64,000 nt of DNA, from NCBI RefSeq assembly GCF_020172685.1, contig NZ_CP083986.1, positions 2,414,133 through 2,478,132 of the forward strand, in the 5' to 3' direction. Below are positions 11,133-22,043 of the stretch, one piece after another (within the stretch, counting starts at the first letter, position 1; each line of letters starts with the position of its first letter). This DNA is from [Mycobacterium] nativiensis. Lineage in GTDB: Bacteria; Actinomycetota; Actinomycetes; Mycobacteriales; Mycobacteriaceae. Both the position numbers and the translations under genes were made by a program. Below the pieces are notes generated by a model that saw nothing but the letters and a program-made list of their open reading frames with translations, ran no database searches and had not been told where the DNA came from.

Positions 11133-13319
11133 TCAGACGCCCGCCCGGGCCTTGAACTCACGGCGACGCCGGTGCAGGATCGGCTCGGTGTAGCCGTTGG
11201 GCTGCGAGGTGCCCGACAGGATCAATTCCCGCGCCGCGGCGAACGCGATGCTGGAGTCGAAATCCGGTGCCATCGGCAGGTAGTTCGGGTCGTCCGCGTT
11301 CTGCCGATCCACTGCCGGGGCCATCCGTTCCAGGCTGGACTGCACGTCGTCCTCGGTGATGACCCCGTGCCGCAACCAGTTCGCCAGCAGCTGAGACGAG
11401 ATCCGCAGCGTGGCACGGTCTTCCATCAGCGCCACGTCGTGGATGTCGGGAACCTTCGAACAACCCACACCCTGATCGATCCAGCGCACCACGTAGCCGA
11501 GGATCGACTGGCAGTTGTTGTCGACCTCCTCGCGGATCTCGTCGGACGCCCAGGCCAGCCCCTCGGACAGCGGGATGGTCAACAGCGCATCGATTGTCGC
11601 GCGCCGCTTTCCGGACAATTCCTGCTGCACCTCGGCGACGTCGACCTGGTGGTAGTGCATCGCGTGCAGGGTGGCAGCGGTGGGCGAGGGCACCCACGCG
11701 GTGCTGGCGCCGGCCCGCGGGTGGCCGATCTTCTGGGTGACCATGTCGGCCATCAGATCGGTCATCGCCCACATGCCCTTGCCGATCTGGGCGTGGCCGG
11801 GCAAACCGGTCGCCAGGCCCGCGTCGACGTTGTTGTCCTCATAGGCCAGGATCCACGGCTGGGATTTCATGGTGGCCTTGCGGACCATCGGCCCGGCCTC
11901 CATCGAGGTGTGGATCTCATCGCCGGTGCGGTCCAGGAAGCCGGTGTTGATGAACGCCACCCGGTCGGAGGCGGCCTTGATGCACGCCCGCAGGTTGACG
12001 GTGGTGCGCCGCTCCTCGTCCATGATGCCGACCTTGAGGGTGGCCGGCGGTAGGCCCAGGAGGTCCTCGACACGGCTGAACAGCTCGCCGGTGAAGGCCA
12101 CCTCGTCGGGACCGTGCATCTTGGGCTTGACGATGTAGATCGAGCCGGTGCGGCTGTTGACCAGTGGCCCGTTGCCGTCGGAGGCGGTCAGGCCGTGCAT
12201 GGCGATCAGGCCGGTGAACAGTGCGTCCTGAATCCCCTCGGGCACTTCGTTTCCGGCCGAGTCGACGATGGCGTCGTTGGTCATCAGGTGGCCCACGTTG
12301 CGGACGAACATCAGACTGCGGCCCGGCAGGGTCAGGGTGCCCCCGTCCGGTGCCGTGAACTCACGGTCGGCGGACAGCGTGCGGGTGAAGGTCTTGTCGC
12401 CCTTGCGGACCTCTTCGGCCAGATCGCCGCGGTTCAGGCCGAGCCAGTTGCGGTAACCCAGCACCTTGTCGTCGGCGTCGACGGCGGCCACCGAGTCCTC
12501 GAAGTCCATGATCGTGGTGACCGCGGACTCGAGCACCACGTCCTTGATACCCGCCGCGTCGGTCGACCCGATCGGCGAGGACGGGTCGATCAGGATCTCG
12601 ACGTGCAGCCCATGGTGGACCAGCAGCACCGCGGACGGCGACTCGGCGTCCCCGGTGTAGCCGACGAACTCCGCCGGCCCGGCGACCGTGGTCTCCAGTC
12701 CGTCGCCCAGCGTGATCGCCAGTCGGCCGTCCTTGACGGCGAAGCCCTGGACCTCAGTCCAGGCGCCGTTGGCCAGCGGCAGAGAGTCATCGAGGAACTT
12801 GCGCGCGTAGGCGATCACCTTGTCGCCGCGCACTGCGTTATATCCGCTGCCCTTCTCGGCGCCGTCGTCCTCGCTGATCACGTCGGTTCCATACAGCGCG
12901 TCGTAGAGCGAGCCCCAGCGCGCGTTGGCGGCGTTGAGCGCGAACCGGGCGTTGAGGACCGGGACGACCAGCTGCGGGCCGGCCTGCACGGCGATCTCGT
13001 CGTCGACGCCGGCCGTGGTGACGGTGAAGTCCGCCGGTTCGGGCAGCAGGTAACCGATCTCGGTGAGGAAGGCGCGGTACGCCTCGGTGTCCAGCGGCTC
13101 GATCACCCGGTGGCGATGCCACTTGTCGATCTGCGCCTGCAGGTCCTCACGGCGTGCCAGCAGTTCGGCGTTCTTGGGAGCCAGATCGGTGACGACCTTG
13201 TCCACGCCCGTCCAGAAGGTGTCCGGGTCCACGCCGGTTCCAGGCAGCGCCTCGTCGGTGATGAAGTCGTACAGCACGCGGGCCACCCGCAAATCGCCCA
13301 CCGACACGCGGTCAGTCAT
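11133..13319 (-). CDS. glcB: Malate synthase G
   Basis: Condenses glyoxylate and acetyl-CoA to malate in the glyoxylate shunt. The 728 aa length and near-continuous similarity to M. tuberculosis GlcB support isoform G. Visible landmarks are [47 protein letters not shown] and the C-terminal [14 protein letters not shown]. The ATG at 13319 starts [10 protein letters not shown] and follows GGGAGGAAACC; an upstream in-frame codon at 13334 would overlap that ribosome site. The SBP-VWA gene follows 70 bp downstream. Confidence 0.97.
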   Translation of the reverse strand: MTDRVSVGDLRVARVLYDFITDEALPGTGVDPDTFWTGVDKVVTDLAPKNAELLARREDLQAQIDKWHRHRVIEPLDTEAYRAFLTEIGYLLPEPADFTVTTAGVDDEIAVQAGPQLVVPVLNARFALNAANARWGSLYDALYGTDVISEDDGAEKGSGYNAVRGDKVIAYARKFLDDSLPLANGAWTEVQGFAVKDGRLAITLGDGLETTVAGPAEFVGYTGDAESPSAVLLVHHGLHVEILIDPSSPIGSTDAAGIKDVVLESAVTTIMDFEDSVAAVDADDKVLGYRNWLGLNRGDLAEEVRKGDKTFTRTLSADREFTAPDGGTLTLPGRSLMFVRNVGHLMTNDAIVDSAGNEVPEGIQDALFTGLIAMHGLTASDGNGPLVNSRTGSIYIVKPKMHGPDEVAFTGELFSRVEDLLGLPPATLKVGIMDEERRTTVNLRACIKAASDRVAFINTGFLDRTGDEIHTSMEAGPMVRKATMKSQPWILAYEDNNVDAGLATGLPGHAQIGKGMWAMTDLMADMVTQKIGHPRAGASTAWVPSPTAATLHAMHYHQVDVAEVQQELSGKRRATIDALLTIPLSEGLAWASDEIREEVDNNCQSILGYVVRWIDQGVGCSKVPDIHDVALMEDRATLRISSQLLANWLRHGVITEDDVQSSLERMAPAVDRQNADDPNYLPMAPDFDSSIAFAAARELILSGTSQPNGYTEPILHRRRREFKARAGV

Positions 13320-13368
13320 GGTTTCCTCCCTCATAGCCGATCTACCACCTTACCGGCCGACAGCGCTG

Positions 13369-14250
13369 CTATCCGCATCTGGCGAAAGCGAGCAGCTGGT
13401 CACACCGCTCCAACAGCGCGGCCCGCAGCGGCGTTGCGCGCTGCACGATCGCGCTTTGACAACGGACGTATTCGGCACGGCCGGTCGCGTTTTCGACGGT
13501 GATCGGCGAATAGCCGTAGTCGCTCAGGTCATACGGACTGGCCCGCATGTCGATCTCACGCGCGGCCGCAGCCAACTCCAGGCAGTCCAGCAACAGGTCC
13601 GAGTCGATCAGTGGTCCCAGCTTGTAACACCACTTGTAGAGGTCCATGTTCGCGTGCAGGCAACCTGGCTGCTCCCAATCGATTTGGGTCGCCCGGCGCG
13701 GGGTTCCGGCGTTGCGCGGCGCTGCCGCCGGGGTGAAGAACCGGAACGCGTCGAAGTGAGTGCAGCGCAACGGTGTCGCCTCGACCACCTGATCCACCTC
13801 GGCCCGGGTCATCCGCAGCGGAACATGTTCGTGCCGAACCTCGTCGCTGCGGTAGAGCATCGCCCACTCGTGCAGACCGAAGCAGTTCAGCTGGGCCGGC
13901 CGGCCGGCGGTGGCCCGCAACAGACGTGCGATGAAGCTCACGGTGTCAGCCCGCTCACGCAGGAAGCGCTCGGCGACTTCGACCCGCCCGCCGGTCACCT
14001 CATAATCGCGGCGGTCGGCGTAGCCGCGCACCGCCGCCGCCCCCGCCAATGCCACGCCGAAGCCGGGATTCCAGTTGCGCAGTTGCCGTGGCCGCAGGCT
14101 GTAGTAGCTGAACAGGAACTTCGGCACCGGGTCTCCGGCGGCGATCCGGTGTAGCTTCGGGGCCAAGAAAGCGTCCAGGCGCAGCCGGTACGCGTCGGCC
14201 CTGGCCTGCCACTGCGGTGGCTCCAGCGCCGGTACGGCCAGGTCAAACAC
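13369..14250 (-). CDS. Putative 3-methyladenine DNA glycosylase-like protein
   Basis: A 293 aa protein starting at the GTG at 14250, which overlaps the stop of the upstream CorC-like gene by 8 bp. It resembles actinobacterial proteins annotated as 3-methyladenine DNA glycosylase, with the features KFLFSYYSLRPRQLRNWNPGFGVAL and QPGCLHANMDLYKWCYKLGP. I see no classical HhH-GPD motif, so the enzymatic label rests on family naming only. The start further upstream in the same frame would lie inside the neighbouring gene and is rejected. Tight coupling to two membrane CorC proteins is not obviously functional. Confidence 0.68.
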   Translation of the reverse strand: MFDLAVPALEPPQWQARADAYRLRLDAFLAPKLHRIAAGDPVPKFLFSYYSLRPRQLRNWNPGFGVALAGAAAVRGYADRRDYEVTGGRVEVAERFLRERADTVSFIARLLRATAGRPAQLNCFGLHEWAMLYRSDEVRHEHVPLRMTRAEVDQVVEATPLRCTHFDAFRFFTPAAAPRNAGTPRRATQIDWEQPGCLHANMDLYKWCYKLGPLIDSDLLLDCLELAAAAREIDMRASPYDLSDYGYSPITVENATGRAEYVRCQSAIVQRATPLRAALLERCDQLLAFARCG

Positions 14251-15301
14251 GATGTGTTCCGTCGCGGATGGTGCCGACGACATCCTCCACCAGATCCTCG
14301 AGGGCCACCATGGCCACCACCGCGCCGTCGGTGGCCACCGCCAGGGCCAGATGGCTGTTGCTGCGCCGCAGCGAGGACAACGCGTCGGCCAGCGGCAGTG
14401 ACGCGGGCATCCGGGGCAGCGGGCGGACCGCGGCGATGTCGACCACGGCATCGGCCGAATCGGGGCCCGCTCCCAGCGCCAGGACGTCCTTGATGTGCAG
14501 GTAGCCCACGTATGCGCCCCGGTCGACGACCGGGAACCGTGAGTAGCCGGTCTGGGCGAAGGCCTTCTCCACGGCAGCCACGCTCGGCCCGCGGCCGACG
14601 GCCGCCACCGGTACGGCCCGGATGTGGCCGACCGGAACCGCGACGTCGGCGACCACCCGGGTCCGAATCTGCAGGGCACGCGTCAGCCGGGTGTACTCCT
14701 CGACATCGAGCAGCCCCGCCGACACCGACTCGGCGATCATCTCGCTCAACTCGACGGTGGAGACCGTGATCTCCAGCTCATCCTTGGGCTGCACCCGTAG
14801 GGCGCGCAGGATGACGTGGGCGCACCAGTTGTAGAACGTGATGAACGGCCGGGCAGCCGTCATATAGAGCAGGTACGGCGGGATCAGCAGCATCGCCGCC
14901 GTCTCCGGGCCCGCCAGAGTGATGTTCTTGGGCACCATCTCGCCGAACAGCACATGCAGCGTGACCACGACCGCCAGCGCGACGACGAACGCGACCGTGT
15001 GCAGCACCGCGTCCGGGATGCCCACCAGCCGGAACGGATGTTCGAGCAGGTCAGCCACCGCCGGTTCGCCGATCCGGCCGAGCAGGATCGAACACACCGT
15101 GACGCCCAATTGGAAGCCGGCCAGCATCATGGGGAGCTGCTCGCCGGCACGGATCACCGTGACCGCGCTGCGTCTGCCCTGTTCAGCGAGTATTTCCAGG
15201 CGATCCCGGCGGGCCGAGATCAGCGCGAACTCCGCGCCGACGAAGAACCCGTTGGCGGCGACGAGCAGCAGCGCCAGCAGGACATTGAGCAGATCACCCA
15301 T
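14243..15301 (-). CDS. CNNM/CorC-family (hemolysin-like) membrane protein with CBS pair
   Basis: 352 aa with an N-terminal DUF21/CNNM transmembrane domain (about residues 1-190, four hydrophobic segments) and a CBS-pair region ([30 protein letters not shown]). It is equivalent to Rv1841c. The family is linked to magnesium or cobalt efflux and lipid handling, but substrate is unproven. It lacks the C-terminal CorC_HlyC domain present in its neighbour, so the two may form a heteromer. It overlaps the upstream gene by 8 bp (15294-15301), indicating coupled translation. Confidence 0.88.
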   Translation of the reverse strand: MGDLLNVLLALLLVAANGFFVGAEFALISARRDRLEILAEQGRRSAVTVIRAGEQLPMMLAGFQLGVTVCSILLGRIGEPAVADLLEHPFRLVGIPDAVLHTVAFVVALAVVVTLHVLFGEMVPKNITLAGPETAAMLLIPPYLLYMTAARPFITFYNWCAHVILRALRVQPKDELEITVSTVELSEMIAESVSAGLLDVEEYTRLTRALQIRTRVVADVAVPVGHIRAVPVAAVGRGPSVAAVEKAFAQTGYSRFPVVDRGAYVGYLHIKDVLALGAGPDSADAVVDIAAVRPLPRMPASLPLADALSSLRRSNSHLALAVATDGAVVAMVALEDLVEDVVGTIRDGTHRV

Positions 15302-16640
15302 CGCCGGGCCCCAGCTTGGTCAGTGCCAGCATGTCGATGCGCCGGCCGTCCATCCGCATCACCCGGGCCAGCCAGCGCGGGGGGTGCGCGGGCAGCTCAT
15401 CGGGGTCGAACGCGGTCAACTCGACGGTTTCGCCCGCCGCCGGAATGTGGCCGAGCTCTTGGAGCACCAGCCCGCCGATGGTCTCGTAGGATCCCTCCGG
15501 GGCGCGGTAGCCGGTCGCCGCGGCCACCTCGTCGATGCGCAGCAGGCCCGACACCTGCCAGCCGCCGCCGGCTGCCACCACAGCCGGTGTGGCGTCATCG
15601 TGCTCGTCGCGGACGTCGCCGACGATCTCCTCGATCAGATCCTCCATCGTGACCATGCCCGCGGTGCCGCCGTATTCGTCGACGACCAGGGCGGCCTGCT
15701 GGCCGTTGGCCCGGATCTGCTCCATCACCGCGTCGCCGTCGAGAGTGGACGGCACCACCGCCACCGGCTCGGCGACGGTGGTGACCGGGGTGGTCGACCG
15801 GTCGGCGACCTCCACGGCGAACACCTGCTTGACGTGGACGATGCCGACGGTGGCATCGAGGTCGCCGTCGACCACCGGGAACCGGGAGAAGCCGGTGTCG
15901 ATGGCGGCCGCGGCCAGGTCGGCGACGGTGTCGCCGGCCTGCAGGCAGACGATCTTGGAGCGCGGCGTCATCAGCTCCGCGGCGGTCAGGGCACCGAAAC
16001 GCAGTGAACCCTCGACCAGGGTGGCGGTGTTGGGGTCGAGTGCGCCGCTGCGCGCCGAGTTGCGCACCAGCGACGCCAGCTCCCGCGGGGAGCGGGCCGA
16101 GGCCAGCCGGTCGGCGGGCTCGATGCCCAGCCGCTTCAGGATCAGGTTCGCCGTCCCGTTGGTCACCTTGATCGCGATGGCGAACAGCCGGGAGAACATC
16201 AGCTGCGGCCCGGCGACCGCCCGGGCGATCGGCAGCGGGCGCGCCACGGCCAGGTTCTTGGGCACCAGCTCGCCGAAGACCATGGACAGCGAGGTGGCGA
16301 TCACCAGGGCCAGGACCAACCCCACCCCGGACGCGGTGCGGTCGCCGAGCCCGAGCGCCTCAAGCGCGGGGCGCAGCCAGCGGGCCAGCACCGGTTCGGC
16401 CAGATATCCGGTGGCCAGCGTGGTGATAGAGATGCCCAACTGGGCGCCGGACAGCTGAAACGACAGGGTGCGGTGGGCGTCTTGGATGTAGAGGTCGCGG
16501 CGGTCGCCGCGGCGGGCGTTGGCCTCCACCGCGCTGCGTTCCAGGGTGGTCAGCGCGAATTCGGCGGCGACGAATACCGCGGTGCCCAGGGTGAGGACCA
16601 CGAAGGCCAGCAGGCTGACCACGGTGATGACCAGGTTCAT
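15294..16640 (-). CDS. CNNM/CorC-family (hemolysin-like) membrane protein, full length
   Basis: 448 aa, equivalent to Rv1842c. It has a DUF21 membrane domain, a CBS pair with [20 protein letters not shown], and a C-terminal CorC_HlyC domain ([23 protein letters not shown] and a following PLP-like binding fold). First gene of a tightly overlapping three-gene block with the shorter paralogue and the glycosylase-like gene. Probably a divalent-cation transporter or regulator of one; ion unknown. Confidence 0.9.
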   Translation of the reverse strand: MNLVITVVSLLAFVVLTLGTAVFVAAEFALTTLERSAVEANARRGDRRDLYIQDAHRTLSFQLSGAQLGISITTLATGYLAEPVLARWLRPALEALGLGDRTASGVGLVLALVIATSLSMVFGELVPKNLAVARPLPIARAVAGPQLMFSRLFAIAIKVTNGTANLILKRLGIEPADRLASARSPRELASLVRNSARSGALDPNTATLVEGSLRFGALTAAELMTPRSKIVCLQAGDTVADLAAAAIDTGFSRFPVVDGDLDATVGIVHVKQVFAVEVADRSTTPVTTVAEPVAVVPSTLDGDAVMEQIRANGQQAALVVDEYGGTAGMVTMEDLIEEIVGDVRDEHDDATPAVVAAGGGWQVSGLLRIDEVAAATGYRAPEGSYETIGGLVLQELGHIPAAGETVELTAFDPDELPAHPPRWLARVMRMDGRRIDMLALTKLGPGDG

Positions 16641-16664
16641 CGGATGCTCATCGCAGCGTCGGTC

Positions 16665-18348
<1,684 letters not shown>

Positions 18349-18534
18349 ATGACAGTTAGCTGCAGCCGATCGAGAATCGGCCAGGAGCGCGTCACAACTC
18401 CTGATGTCCTGCGGGCCGATCTCCTTGCCTCCCACCCGTACGCCATCGACACCGCTTCGGTAGGGCGTGGTTGCGACGTCGAAGGCTATCTGCAGCGCAA
18501 GTTGCACCGTCCCTGGCGCAAGCGCGGATCGTAG
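18349..18534 (+). CDS. Possible small protein, 61 aa
   Basis: The ORF begins with ATG five bases after AGGGGAG (18337-18343), a good ribosome site, and an A/T-rich promoter-like patch lies upstream. The product is basic, with a C-terminal end EGYLQRKLHRPWRKRGS, and has no signal peptide or membrane segment. I do not recognise it. Codon third positions are less GC-rich than in neighbouring genes, so a chance ORF is possible. The same frame could start upstream at 18244, without a ribosome site. Confidence 0.4.
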   Translation: MTVSCSRSRIGQERVTTPDVLRADLLASHPYAIDTASVGRGCDVEGYLQRKLHRPWRKRGS

Positions 18535-18941
18535 CCGGTTCGTATCGAGTCGATGCCCGGCCGCCTCATTGGAACCTTTGCATCTGATTCAGCTTTCAGC
18601 GCAAGGGGGTTCGGCCGGCGCTGGGCCTGCGGCGGGACTACTGATCGGATGGAGCCGCAGCGCCGTTTCGCGCCGACGCGAACTGATGTTCGCCGATGGC
18701 GCACCACGTGGTCATCCAGTATTCCCACGTCACGTTCGGCGCCGGATGGTGGCGGCTCGGCAATGTGGGCGGTGCCCGCGGGAACGCGTGATCGGCCGAA
18801 TGGCAACCTTCGCGAATCGCAGTTAGCTGACCGCAGATGGATAACGCATCCCGATGCTTAGAGCAGGCTGAACTCCGAATGCTTCGGAGGGTCAACCAGA
18901 ACCCGGCTAGACGCCACTTCTGACCAAAAGAGGTACCCACC
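18535..18941. other. Leader and intergenic region before the phosphatase pair
   Basis: 407 bp with no supported gene. Near its end is a clean 7 bp hairpin, CTCCGAA/TTCGGAG with a TGC loop (18873-18889), about 50 bp before the ATG at 18942. It could be a leader structure or a terminator for the small ORF. The ribosome site for 18942 is AAAGAGG. Confidence 0.45.
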
Positions 18942-20051
18942 ATGCAGGTACGCCAGATCGTCTCCCTAACCGCCGGCGCGGCTCTGGCCGGCGGCATCAC
19001 CGCCGTCCCGGTCACACCGTCCTCGTCGACCACACATATCCCGGCAATCCAGCTCACCAGCAGCGGAGCACAAGACATCGTCATCGACGTCGTCCGGCAC
19101 GCGCAGATGATCTCGCCCTACGAGAATCTGCTCACGCCTTCGCCGGCGTTCCCGGGCGCACCCCTGAGTGACCTCGGCCTGCAACAGGCGCAGGACGTCG
19201 GACAGAAGCTGTTCGACGAGCTCGGCCCGGTCGCCGGGATCTTCGCAGGGGAGGGACTGCGCGAGATGCAGACCGCCGCGCCGTTCGCCGCACTCGAGCA
19301 CATGTCAGACAACGTGCCGATCCTGCCGGGCCTCGACGAGATCGACAGCGGTGTCTACGCGCTCGACCCGATCGAGAGCCTCGGCGGCCGGCTTGCCTTT
19401 CTCACGGTGGGCGCGTGGAGCCTGGGTGCGCCGTTCGGGTTGGCGATGATCCCGGTCCTGGCTTCGCACGACGCCAACGGAGTGCTGTTCAACGAACACT
19501 TCACCGGTGCCATCAACACGATCTACGACACGGCAATGGCGAATCCGGTCGTCAGCGACAACGGTCAGATCACCGAGGTGGCGTTCAACAGCGAGGCGTC
19601 GATCTTCGCGTGGGCGATGATGAACGTCAAAAACCCCGACCTACCGTTCTTCTTGAACCTCATCGCCCAGTCGCATCAGGTCGCCAACGGGCTGTCCACG
19701 GTGCTGCTGCCCAACACCGGCATCGTGCAGATCGAGGGCAACCCCACCGACGGATGGACGTTGGTCAGCTGGGACGGCAGAGCGATCCCGCAGGATCCGG
19801 ATCTGCTGAGCGCGTTGTTCGTCGACGCACGCGACCTGGTTCTGCCGTCGCAGACCGCGATGTGGAACATCTACGAGGCCGTCCTGGGCGGGGATCAGAC
19901 CACGATCATGAACGCGGTTCAGACCGGTTTCGAACAGATCGGTGCGGCGCTGACCCAGTTCCCCGGTGCGGTACTGCACTCTCTCGCCGACGCACTCGGC
20001 GCATCCGGTGATTCCGGCGGCGCATTCGGCGATCTACTCGCGGTGTTCTGA
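18942..20051 (+). CDS. Secreted histidine phosphatase family protein, copy 1
   Basis: 369 aa with a hydrophobic export-like N-terminus (residues 5-25), the motif PAIQLTS at 34-40, then a phosphoglycerate-mutase-like domain. The phospho-acceptor motif is VRHAQM (His53), with Ala in place of the usual Gly of RHG; LSDLGLQQAQDVG and GLREMQTAAPFA are also typical of the family. The segment that normally holds the second catalytic histidine reads AFNSEASI, without His. The domain resembles that of the mycobacterial PE_PGRS11 phosphatase, without the PE domain. It is followed by a paralogue 16 bp downstream. Confidence 0.85.
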   Translation: MQVRQIVSLTAGAALAGGITAVPVTPSSSTTHIPAIQLTSSGAQDIVIDVVRHAQMISPYENLLTPSPAFPGAPLSDLGLQQAQDVGQKLFDELGPVAGIFAGEGLREMQTAAPFAALEHMSDNVPILPGLDEIDSGVYALDPIESLGGRLAFLTVGAWSLGAPFGLAMIPVLASHDANGVLFNEHFTGAINTIYDTAMANPVVSDNGQITEVAFNSEASIFAWAMMNVKNPDLPFFLNLIAQSHQVANGLSTVLLPNTGIVQIEGNPTDGWTLVSWDGRAIPQDPDLLSALFVDARDLVLPSQTAMWNIYEAVLGGDQTTIMNAVQTGFEQIGAALTQFPGAVLHSLADALGASGDSGGAFGDLLAVF

Positions 20052-20067
20052 ACAGGAGGCATTGACC

Positions 20068-21174
20068 ATGCAGACTCGCTCGCTCTGGCCGGTTGCCACC
20101 GGCGTGGCGCTCCTGGGTGCCGGCGTCATCGCCATCGTCCCGCCGGAGCAACCCGGCGGTGCCGTCCGTGCCGTGGCACTGACCAGTGGCGAAGCCCAGG
20201 ACATCGTGATCGATATCGTGCGGCACGGACAGCGGATGCCGCCGTTCAACGACGTGATCACCCCCTCGCCGGATCATCCGGGTCCGCCGCTCAGTGATCT
20301 CGGAGTGCAGCAGGCGCAGGATGTGGCGGCCAAGCTGCACGAACAACTCGGTGCTTCTGTTGCGGGAATCTTCTCCGGGCAGGCGATCAGGGACTTCGAC
20401 ACCGCGGCGCCGTTCGCCGCGCTGGAGCACATGACAACGCAGGTCCTGCCCGGCCTCAACGAGATCGACAGCGGCATCTACGCCGGTCAGCCGATCGCCA
20501 GTCTGTCCGGCTTCCTGTATCAGTTCACGCCGATGCTGTGGACGTTGTTCGGATTGGTGCTGGTGCCCATCCCGGGTTCGATCGAGGACCCCAACGGGGT
20601 GGTGATGAACCAGAATTTCACCGAAGCGGTCGACACGATGTACAACGCCGCCATGGCCAACCCGGTCGAAAGCGCCAACGGCGCGATCACCGCCGTGGCG
20701 TTCAACAACGAGGCGGACATCGCGGCCTGGGTGGCGCTCAACGTCAAGAACCCCGACATCTCGCTGCTGCTGCCGCTTACGCTGCAGACGATGTTCGCAG
20801 GCGACGACGGATCCCCGATGCTGCCCAACACCGGCATCGTGCAGATCGAGGGCAACCCCACCGACGGCTGGACACTGGTCAGTTGGAACGGGGTCGCAGT
20901 GCCAGAGGATCCGGGACTGCTGACGAAGCTGATCATGGACGTGCGTGACCTGATCACCACGCCCCAGGTCGCCGGGTGGAACCTCTACCAGGCGGTACTC
21001 GGCGGCGACCCGGACTCGATCGGTGACGCGCTGCAGACCGGGCTGCACGACATCAGCACGACGTTCCTCGGGTTTCCCCAGACGGTGTTCAACGACATCA
21101 CCGACGCCTTGTCCAACCTCGGCGCCGCCGACGAAACGGGCTCGGCCCTGGGTGACCTGCTGGCCTGGATATGA
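20068..21174 (+). CDS. Secreted histidine phosphatase family protein, copy 2
   Basis: 368 aa, a tandem paralogue of the preceding gene with the same plan: export-like N-terminus, RAVALTS at residues 34-40, VRHGQR with His53, LSDLGVQQAQDVA and a conserved Arg in AIRDFDTAAPFA. Again the usual second-histidine segment lacks His (AFNNEADI). The start at 20068 has AGGAGG at 20054-20059; an in-frame start at 19966 would lie inside copy 1. The stop overlaps the next ATG (ATGA at 21171), so translation of the hydrolase is probably coupled. A 47 nt stretch is identical to copy 1. Confidence 0.87.
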   Translation: MQTRSLWPVATGVALLGAGVIAIVPPEQPGGAVRAVALTSGEAQDIVIDIVRHGQRMPPFNDVITPSPDHPGPPLSDLGVQQAQDVAAKLHEQLGASVAGIFSGQAIRDFDTAAPFAALEHMTTQVLPGLNEIDSGIYAGQPIASLSGFLYQFTPMLWTLFGLVLVPIPGSIEDPNGVVMNQNFTEAVDTMYNAAMANPVESANGAITAVAFNNEADIAAWVALNVKNPDISLLLPLTLQTMFAGDDGSPMLPNTGIVQIEGNPTDGWTLVSWNGVAVPEDPGLLTKLIMDVRDLITTPQVAGWNLYQAVLGGDPDSIGDALQTGLHDISTTFLGFPQTVFNDITDALSNLGAADETGSALGDLLAWI

Positions 21175-22043
21175 CGACGGACCTGCCGCCCAGCGTGCGC
21201 GACTGGCGTGACGGCGGCCGATGGATGTCAACCAGCGCGGGCCGGGTGTTCGTCCGGTCAGGCGCCGGCGAGGGGCCGACTGTCGTTCTGCTGCATGGTT
21301 TTCCGTCATGCTCCTACGACTTCCGCGCGGTGGTCTCGCGGCTTGCCGGCCGGTCCTGGCTGACAATGGACTTTCTCGGCTTCGGATTGTCGGACAAGCC
21401 GCGCCCGCATCGATACAGCCTGTTGGAGCAGGCCGATCTGGTACAGCAGGTGGTGGCGGCCGGCACCACCGGTCCGGTGGTGCTGGCCGCGCACGACATG
21501 GGCACCTCGGTCACCACCGAACTGCTGGCCCGCGATATCGACGGGATGCTGCCCTTCGATCTGCAACGCGCCGTGCTGTCCAACGGCAGCGTGATCTTGG
21601 AGCGGGCCAGTCTGCGGCCCATCCAGAAGGTGCTGCGCAGCCCGCTGGGCGGCATCGCCGCGCGGTTGACGAACCGTCCGAGCTTCCAGCGCAGCTTCGG
21701 CCGGTTGTTCAGCGCGGAGCATCCGCTCTCACCCGATGAAGCCGCCGCGCAGTGGGCGTTTCTGACCCACAACGGGGGTCATCGGATCGCGCATCTGCTC
21801 TCGGCCTATCTCGACGAGCGGGTGCGCTATGCCCCGCGCTGGCACGGCGCCGTGCGCGACTGGCCCAAACCGCTGGGCTTTGTGTGGGGCCTGGGCGATC
21901 CGGTCGCCACCACCAATGTGCTCGACGGCCTACGGGAACTGCGTCCGGCCGCCGACGTCGTCGAATTACCCGGGCTGGGGCACTACCCGCAGGTCGAGGA
22001 CCCGCAGGCCTTCACCGACGCGGTGTTGTCGCTGTTGGTCTAG
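21171..22043 (+). CDS. Alpha/beta-fold hydrolase with Asp nucleophile
   Basis: 290 aa alpha/beta hydrolase. The oxyanion region is VVLLHGFPSCSYDFR, the nucleophile elbow AAHDMGTS puts Asp109 in the nucleophile position as in haloalkane dehalogenases and epoxide hydrolases, and the general base is in GLGHYPQVEDPQAF. The Trp that normally follows the Asp (HDWG) is Met here, so dehalogenase activity is doubtful. It is joined to the phosphatase pair by an ATGA overlap and shares the CTAG of its stop with the convergent gnd gene (22040-22043). Confidence 0.85.
   Translation: MTTDLPPSVRDWRDGGRWMSTSAGRVFVRSGAGEGPTVVLLHGFPSCSYDFRAVVSRLAGRSWLTMDFLGFGLSDKPRPHRYSLLEQADLVQQVVAAGTTGPVVLAAHDMGTSVTTELLARDIDGMLPFDLQRAVLSNGSVILERASLRPIQKVLRSPLGGIAARLTNRPSFQRSFGRLFSAEHPLSPDEAAAQWAFLTHNGGHRIAHLLSAYLDERVRYAPRWHGAVRDWPKPLGFVWGLGDPVATTNVLDGLRELRPAADVVELPGLGHYPQVEDPQAFTDAVLSLLV

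Noticed and set aside
12114..13502. 462-codon frame opposite glcB
   Set aside because: Opposite malate synthase with no start signal or domain; another GC-driven frame.
13369..14679. Longer start of the glycosylase-like gene (436 aa)
   Set aside because: The extra N-terminal part lies inside the upstream CorC-like gene and has no family similarity; the GTG at 14250 is used.
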